17,733 nt of DNA, from contig JBBKWW010000136.1 in assembly GCA_037969155.1 (NCBI GenBank), forward strand, positions 1-17,733, read 5' to 3'. A program made the translations under genes and the position numbers. Of the stretch, positions 14,663 through 17,733 are shown one piece after another. Position 1 is the stretch's first letter. Every line of letters starts with the position of its first letter. The notes beneath the pieces were generated by a model. That model saw nothing but the letters and a program-made list of their open reading frames with translations. It did not search any database and was not told the DNA's origin. Source of the stretch: JAYXXU01 sp037969155. GTDB taxonomy: Bacteria; Pseudomonadota; Gammaproteobacteria; Pseudomonadales; Moraxellaceae.

Positions 14663-15750
14663 AGCTGCTCAGCAAACTGGTATGGCGTGGTAGAAATGCT
14701 ACTGCGCTGGCCAAGCATCTGTTCTTTTAGTAAACGGGCAGAGGATGGGGCAAGCACAATACCATTGCGAAAATGCCCTGCATTGACCCATAAATTATCA
14801 TGTTTAGGCGAGGCACCAATAAACGGAATGCCATTGGGTGCCGCTGGCCGCAAGCCCGCCCATTGCTGCTTAACGGATGCATGGGCCAGTTCAGGGATAA
14901 GGTGTACGGCTTTTTGCATTAAAAGCGTGAGTGCTTGTTGGTCGGTTTGGTCATCAAAGCCAGTACTTTCTAAGGTTGAGCCACATAAAATATGCCCATC
15001 AAGGCGTGGAATCACGTACATGTTTTGATGCATGACAATCGTGGGTAGCCAACGCACGGCTGCTTTATAACTAATCATTTGGCCTTTAATCGGCTGGACG
15101 GGTAGCTCTAAGCCCACCAATTCCGCCAATTGCCCCGACCATGCACCTGAGCAAATCACATATTGGTCAGCACACCAGCGATGCTGTTGCTGGTCAATCA
15201 ATGCGGTAATCTGTCGATCCTGCTGTTCAAATTTGACGATTTCGCAGTTCTTGACCAGTTTGACGCCGATTTTTTCCAGATGTCTAACCAGTGCCTTGAG
15301 TAGTCTTGGATTGCGAACATGGCTGATCTCTTTGCACCACAGAGCTTGCTGAAATTCAGGGTTCAGGCGTGGATTGATCTGTTGCAGTGCGTCGCCACCC
15401 AGCCATTCAGGATGACGGTGTGGCTGTTGCTGATACCATGACAGCGCATCGCGTCGATCTTCGTGATCCAGAATCAGCATGCCACAGCGTGACACTTCGA
15501 TGTCAATGCCGGTGGATTCTAGCAGTTCAATTGCAAGGCTTTGATATAACAGCACCGATTGGCTGGCCAAGCGGTTGACCGCGGGCAGATAGCGCCACGG
15601 GTATAGCGGTGACAGGATGCCACCGCCTGCCCATGAGGCGGCTTGTGCATGCTGTTGTTTATCCAATACGGTGACTTGGTGCCCAGCTTGGGCAAGCTCC
15701 AGCGCGGACATTAAGCCAATCACGCCACCACCGACAATCAGAATCTTCAT
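14644..15750 (-). CDS. thiO: Glycine oxidase ThiO (FAD-dependent)
   Basis: Oxidises glycine with oxygen to iminoglycine, the donor for the thiazole ring of thiamin, in the cytoplasm. The 368 residues begin with the FAD-binding Rossmann motif VGGGVIGLMSALELAQAG (G7, G9, G12) and acidic D30. The ThiO signature ASWAGGGILSPLYPWR follows soon after, and the C-terminal part has GLRPAAPNGIPFIG and AGHFRNGIVLAPSSARLL, typical of DAO-superfamily enzymes. I chose the ATG at 15750. A GTG two codons upstream is also possible. Other thiazole genes (thiG, thiS) are not in the window. hemB lies 117 bases upstream on the same strand, and the 3' end overlaps dsbD by 19 bases. No TPP riboswitch was seen. Confidence 0.92.
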   Translation of the reverse strand: MKILIVGGGVIGLMSALELAQAGHQVTVLDKQQHAQAASWAGGGILSPLYPWRYLPAVNRLASQSVLLYQSLAIELLESTGIDIEVSRCGMLILDHEDRRDALSWYQQQPHRHPEWLGGDALQQINPRLNPEFQQALWCKEISHVRNPRLLKALVRHLEKIGVKLVKNCEIVKFEQQDRQITALIDQQQHRWCADQYVICSGAWSGQLAELVGLELPVQPIKGQMISYKAAVRWLPTIVMHQNMYVIPRLDGHILCGSTLESTGFDDQTDQQALTLLMQKAVHLIPELAHASVKQQWAGLRPAAPNGIPFIGASPKHDNLWVNAGHFRNGIVLAPSSARLLKEQMLGQRSSISTTPYQFAEQLYRIAN

Positions 15751-15754
15751 TCGC

Positions 15755-15809
15755 ACAGATCTCGCTGGCCTAAACGTGCTTGTGTTGTGCCAGATCTGTT
15801 GTGATCTGT
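15755..15809. repeat. Repeated AGATCT/GATCTG motifs upstream of thiO
   Basis: CAGATCT occurs at 15755-15761 and 15791-15797. The second copy forms CAGATC-N6-GATCTG (15791-15808), and GATCTGT recurs with a 10-base period at 15793 and 15803. The cluster occupies the thiO upstream region and could be an operator. Confidence 0.4.
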
Positions 15810-15867
15810 AAAGCTAAACTGAATAAAAGCAGCCGAAACAACGTTCAACTGCTGGATTTTTTAGCAG

Positions 15868-16875
15868 CTATGCACGCAGTAACTGTGCGGCACGCTCCGC
15901 AAAATACGTCAAAATCCCATCTGCTCCACCCCGTCGTAAGCCGATCAAAGATTCCAAAATGACCGCCTCGGATAGCCAGCCGCGTTCAATCGCTGCCATG
16001 TGCATGGCATATTCACCGCTGACTTGATAGACGAAGGTCGGTACGCCAAATTGATTTTTCACTTCACGCACAATATCCAAATACGGCTGACCTGGTTTGA
16101 CCATCACCATGTCGGCACCTTCTTGCAAGTCGAGTGCCACTTCGTGAAGCGCTTCTAAACGATTGGCAGGATCCATCTGGTAGTTTTTTTTATGTCCGCC
16201 CTTGAGGTTACCTGCACTACCGACTGCGTCGCGGAACGGGCCATAGTAAGCGGAGGCGTACTTGGCGGCATACGACATGATGGCGGTATTGACGTAGCCA
16301 TGCTGTTCGAGGGCTTGCCGAATGACCCCAATCCGACCATCCATCATGTCACTCGGGGCGACGATATCCACGCCTGCCGCTGCATGACTAAGTGCTTGTT
16401 TAACCAGTGCCTCGACGGTGAGGTCGTTGACCACATAACCCTGATCATCCGTGAGGCCGTCTTGACCGTGACTGGTATATGGATCAAGTGCGACATCACT
16501 GATCAACACCAGTTCTGGAAAACGGGCTTTCAGTTGCCGAATCGCAGTCTGTGCTAAGCCATCGTCACGCCATGCCGCCGCCGCATCTGGGCTTTTATCC
16601 GATGCTGGTGTGACTGGAAAAAGTGCCATTTTACTCACACCTAATTCGAGTAAATCCTCGGCTTTTTGCAGCAATAGGTCGACTGAGAGACGCTCCACAT
16701 TCGGCATGCTGCTAATCGCTTGCCGTTGCTTTGCACCAGGTAATATAAACACGGGTGCAATCAAATGCTGTGGCAGCAATACCGTTTCACTGACCATCGC
16801 CCGCATGTTGTCATGTAAACGCAAGCGCCGTAGTCGAGTGGCAGGGTAGGCTGCCCGATTAAACGTGAAAGTCAT
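15868..16875 (-). CDS. hemB: Delta-aminolevulinic acid dehydratase (porphobilinogen synthase)
   Basis: Condenses two 5-aminolevulinate molecules into porphobilinogen, the second common step of haem synthesis, in the cytoplasm. The 335 residues form a TIM barrel with Schiff-base lysines K205 (YAAKYASAYYGPFRDA) and K260 (MVMVKPGQPYLDI), the same numbers as in Pseudomonas aeruginosa HemB. The metal site reads SDVALDPYTSHGQDGL (D127, D131, D139) instead of the cysteine-rich zinc motif, so this is a magnesium-type enzyme. I chose the ATG at 16875, which gives the family N-terminus RRLRLHDNMRAMVSET and has GAGG eight bases upstream. It is divergent from the YigI-like gene. thiO follows on the same strand without a visible terminator. 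Confidence 0.97.
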   Translation of the reverse strand: MTFTFNRAAYPATRLRRLRLHDNMRAMVSETVLLPQHLIAPVFILPGAKQRQAISSMPNVERLSVDLLLQKAEDLLELGVSKMALFPVTPASDKSPDAAAAWRDDGLAQTAIRQLKARFPELVLISDVALDPYTSHGQDGLTDDQGYVVNDLTVEALVKQALSHAAAGVDIVAPSDMMDGRIGVIRQALEQHGYVNTAIMSYAAKYASAYYGPFRDAVGSAGNLKGGHKKNYQMDPANRLEALHEVALDLQEGADMVMVKPGQPYLDIVREVKNQFGVPTFVYQVSGEYAMHMAAIERGWLSEAVILESLIGLRRGGADGILTYFAERAAQLLRA

Positions 16876-16897
16876 GAAAAAAACCTCAAGCGCCGTT

Positions 16898-16903
16898 ATG
16901 ATA
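16898..16903 (-). promoter_or_regulatory. Possible hemB -10 box
   Basis: TATCAT on the minus strand (5 of 6 matches) would start transcription about 15 bases before the hemB ribosome region. No good -35 was found. TATGAT on the plus strand overlaps it but is not supported by a -35 either. Confidence 0.25.
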
Positions 16904-16937
16904 GCGGACATTCTAAGCGCTAATCTGGCCAAAACGT

Positions 16938-17489
16938 ATGTATCAACAGTTGAATCTTGATGCTGAATCGCAAAACACAGCCACAACGCCTCGCACGCAA
17001 CAAGCCATCAGTTCGTGGACAGGTGATATTAGTGAAGCACTATTTGAGGATTTTGATCAGGTCTTGCAAAGCTTGTGTGACACTTTCAGCGCCTCACCAT
17101 TTATGCAGCATCTCGGCATGCAGTTTAATGTGGTGAATAGCGAGATTCAGGGCTTGATTGATATGACGCCTGACTTGATTGGCAATACCCATTTTCGGAT
17201 TTTACATGGTGGGGCAACTGCTGCGGTATTGGATAGCATCGGAGGTATTGCTGCGATGGCAGAGATCTATCGGCGGCGTGAAGGACTGATCGAAGAGCAA
17301 CGCAAAAAAGTCGCTCGTCTAGCCACGACCGATATGCGGGTGGATTATCTGTCACCAGGGCGCGGTGAGTATTTTATCGCCACAGCTGAGGTCATGCGGC
17401 TTGGGCGCAAAGGCTGCACCATGCGCATGGATCTACACAACAATGAGGGCAAAGCCATCGCAATTGCGACGGCCGTGTATGCCTATTGA
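16938..17489 (+). CDS. YigI-like acyl-CoA thioesterase (hot-dog fold)
   Basis: A 183-residue single hot-dog thioesterase, probably hydrolysing medium- to long-chain acyl-CoA. It resembles E. coli YigI closely by eye: ILHGGATAAVLDSIGG (88-103) with the HGG oxyanion-type motif and likely catalytic D99, then ARLATTDMRVDYLSPGRGEYFIAT (126-149) and LHNNEGKAIAIATAVY near the end. A polar N-terminal stretch of about 35 residues precedes the fold, making it longer than the roughly 155 of YigI. No clear ribosome site precedes the ATG, but no other methionine lies before residue 56, so this start is likely. It is divergent from hemB. Its substrate overlaps with those of TesB and PlsB, though not in one operon. 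Confidence 0.88.
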   Translation: MYQQLNLDAESQNTATTPRTQQAISSWTGDISEALFEDFDQVLQSLCDTFSASPFMQHLGMQFNVVNSEIQGLIDMTPDLIGNTHFRILHGGATAAVLDSIGGIAAMAEIYRRREGLIEEQRKKVARLATTDMRVDYLSPGRGEYFIATAEVMRLGRKGCTMRMDLHNNEGKAIAIATAVYAY

Positions 17490-17524
17490 TGTGCAGTATG
17501 GGGGTCGGCTGTGTGATTTGCCGC

Positions 17525-17551
17525 AGTGACAGGACTGTGTTTTGTGTCACT
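17525..17551. repeat. Inverted repeat downstream of the thioesterase gene
   Basis: AGTGACA and TGTCACT form a perfect 7-base inverted repeat with a 13-base spacer, 35 bases after the stop codon. There is no T-tract, so it is not a typical terminator. Confidence 0.35.
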
Positions 17552-17727
17552 TGGGCAGCGCCCCGAAACCCGCTAACCAGAACGAGTTTTGTAGTAATGA
17601 GGAGCTACTCAATCACTCTGGTTTAAACGTGACCCAATGCAGCTTTGATGGCACAAAAGGCACGGTTAAAGGCACGCTATCAGGTCTTAGCTACTCTTAT
17701 CTGTACGAGTATATTGCTGCTTCCTAG
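17542..17727 (+). CDS. Doubtful small ORF, possibly a gene remnant
   Basis: A 61-codon frame that begins only at a TTG, with AGGA seven bases upstream, and contains no methionine codon. The product has two cysteines (C17, C33) and a plausible soluble or secreted sequence, NVTQCSFDGTKGTVKGTLSG, followed by aromatic residues. Codon use differs from its neighbours (CTA, CTT, TCA, TCT). I do not recognise it. It may be a true small gene, the surviving C-terminus of a degraded gene, or chance. Nothing else was seen between 17490 and the window end. Confidence 0.25.
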   Translation: MCHLGSAPKPANQNEFCSNEELLNHSGLNVTQCSFDGTKGTVKGTLSGLSYSYLYEYIAAS

Positions 17728-17733
17728 TCGTTG

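Noticed and set aside
15751..15867. TPP riboswitch before thiO
   Set aside because: GGCCAGCGAGATC on the minus strand faintly resembles part of the THI box, but the CUGAGA element and the rest of the conserved core are absent.
17621..17628. GTTTAAAC palindrome as a recombination site
   Set aside because: An isolated 8-base palindrome with no integrase gene, core repeat or attC-like structure around it.
1..17733. Hidden defence, prophage or mobile-element island
   Set aside because: Nearly every gene is a recognisable housekeeping gene in plausible conserved clusters. No transposase, integrase, toxin-antitoxin, CRISPR repeat or nuclease gene was seen.

Overview
The window reads as ordinary chromosomal backbone of a gammaproteobacterium, most likely in or near the Moraxellaceae/Pseudomonadales. 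The reasons are a divergent yggS / pilT-pilU locus, an engB / cytochrome c5 / cytochrome c4 cluster, an rnfH / bamE / fur cluster, an 885-residue PlsB, a Mg-type HemB and a solute-binding-like protein of the DUF6091 type that I associate with Acinetobacter. These assignments rest on motif recognition and remembered synteny, not on a database search. No insertion sequence, prophage, CRISPR array, tRNA or rRNA was seen, and no intergenic stretch exceeds 300 bases.

Layout: 1-990 (+) is a DUF6091-like secreted protein, probably cut at its 5' end by the window edge. 1042-3699 (-) is plsB, divergent from tesB at 3941-4804 (+). 4817-5548 (-) is engB, convergent on tesB and divergent from two periplasmic cytochromes c, a mono-heme c5-type (5724-6023) and a di-heme c4 (6121-6750), closed by a strong terminator. 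6883-7995 (+) is a divergent 11-helix membrane protein resembling the neurotransmitter:sodium symporter fold, overlapping rnfH (7985-8326). bamE (8370-8762, -) and fur (8893-9333, +) share a divergent promoter region. pilU (9401-10525, -) and pilT (10574-11611, -) form a twitching-motility ATPase operon that ends in a very strong terminator, with yggS (11732-12409, +) divergent from pilT. dsbD (12551-14662, +) overlaps the 3' end of thiO (14644-15750, -) tail to tail. hemB (15868-16875, -) lies upstream of thiO and is divergent from a YigI-type acyl-CoA thioesterase (16938-17489, +). The last 240 bases hold only a doubtful small ORF.

Functional themes: phospholipid entry and acyl-CoA hydrolysis (PlsB, TesB, YigI-like), periplasmic redox and haem proteins (cytochromes c5 and c4, DsbD, HemB), envelope assembly (BamE), iron regulation (Fur), cofactor metabolism (YggS for PLP, ThiO for thiamin) and type IV pilus retraction (PilT/PilU).

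I found no convincing undescribed multi-gene system. The most interesting item is the shortened symporter-like membrane protein joined to rnfH, where many relatives carry ratA. Secondary items are inverted repeats in the putative pilT leader, a long low-complexity linker in DsbD, and repeated AGATCT/GATCTG motifs before thiO.
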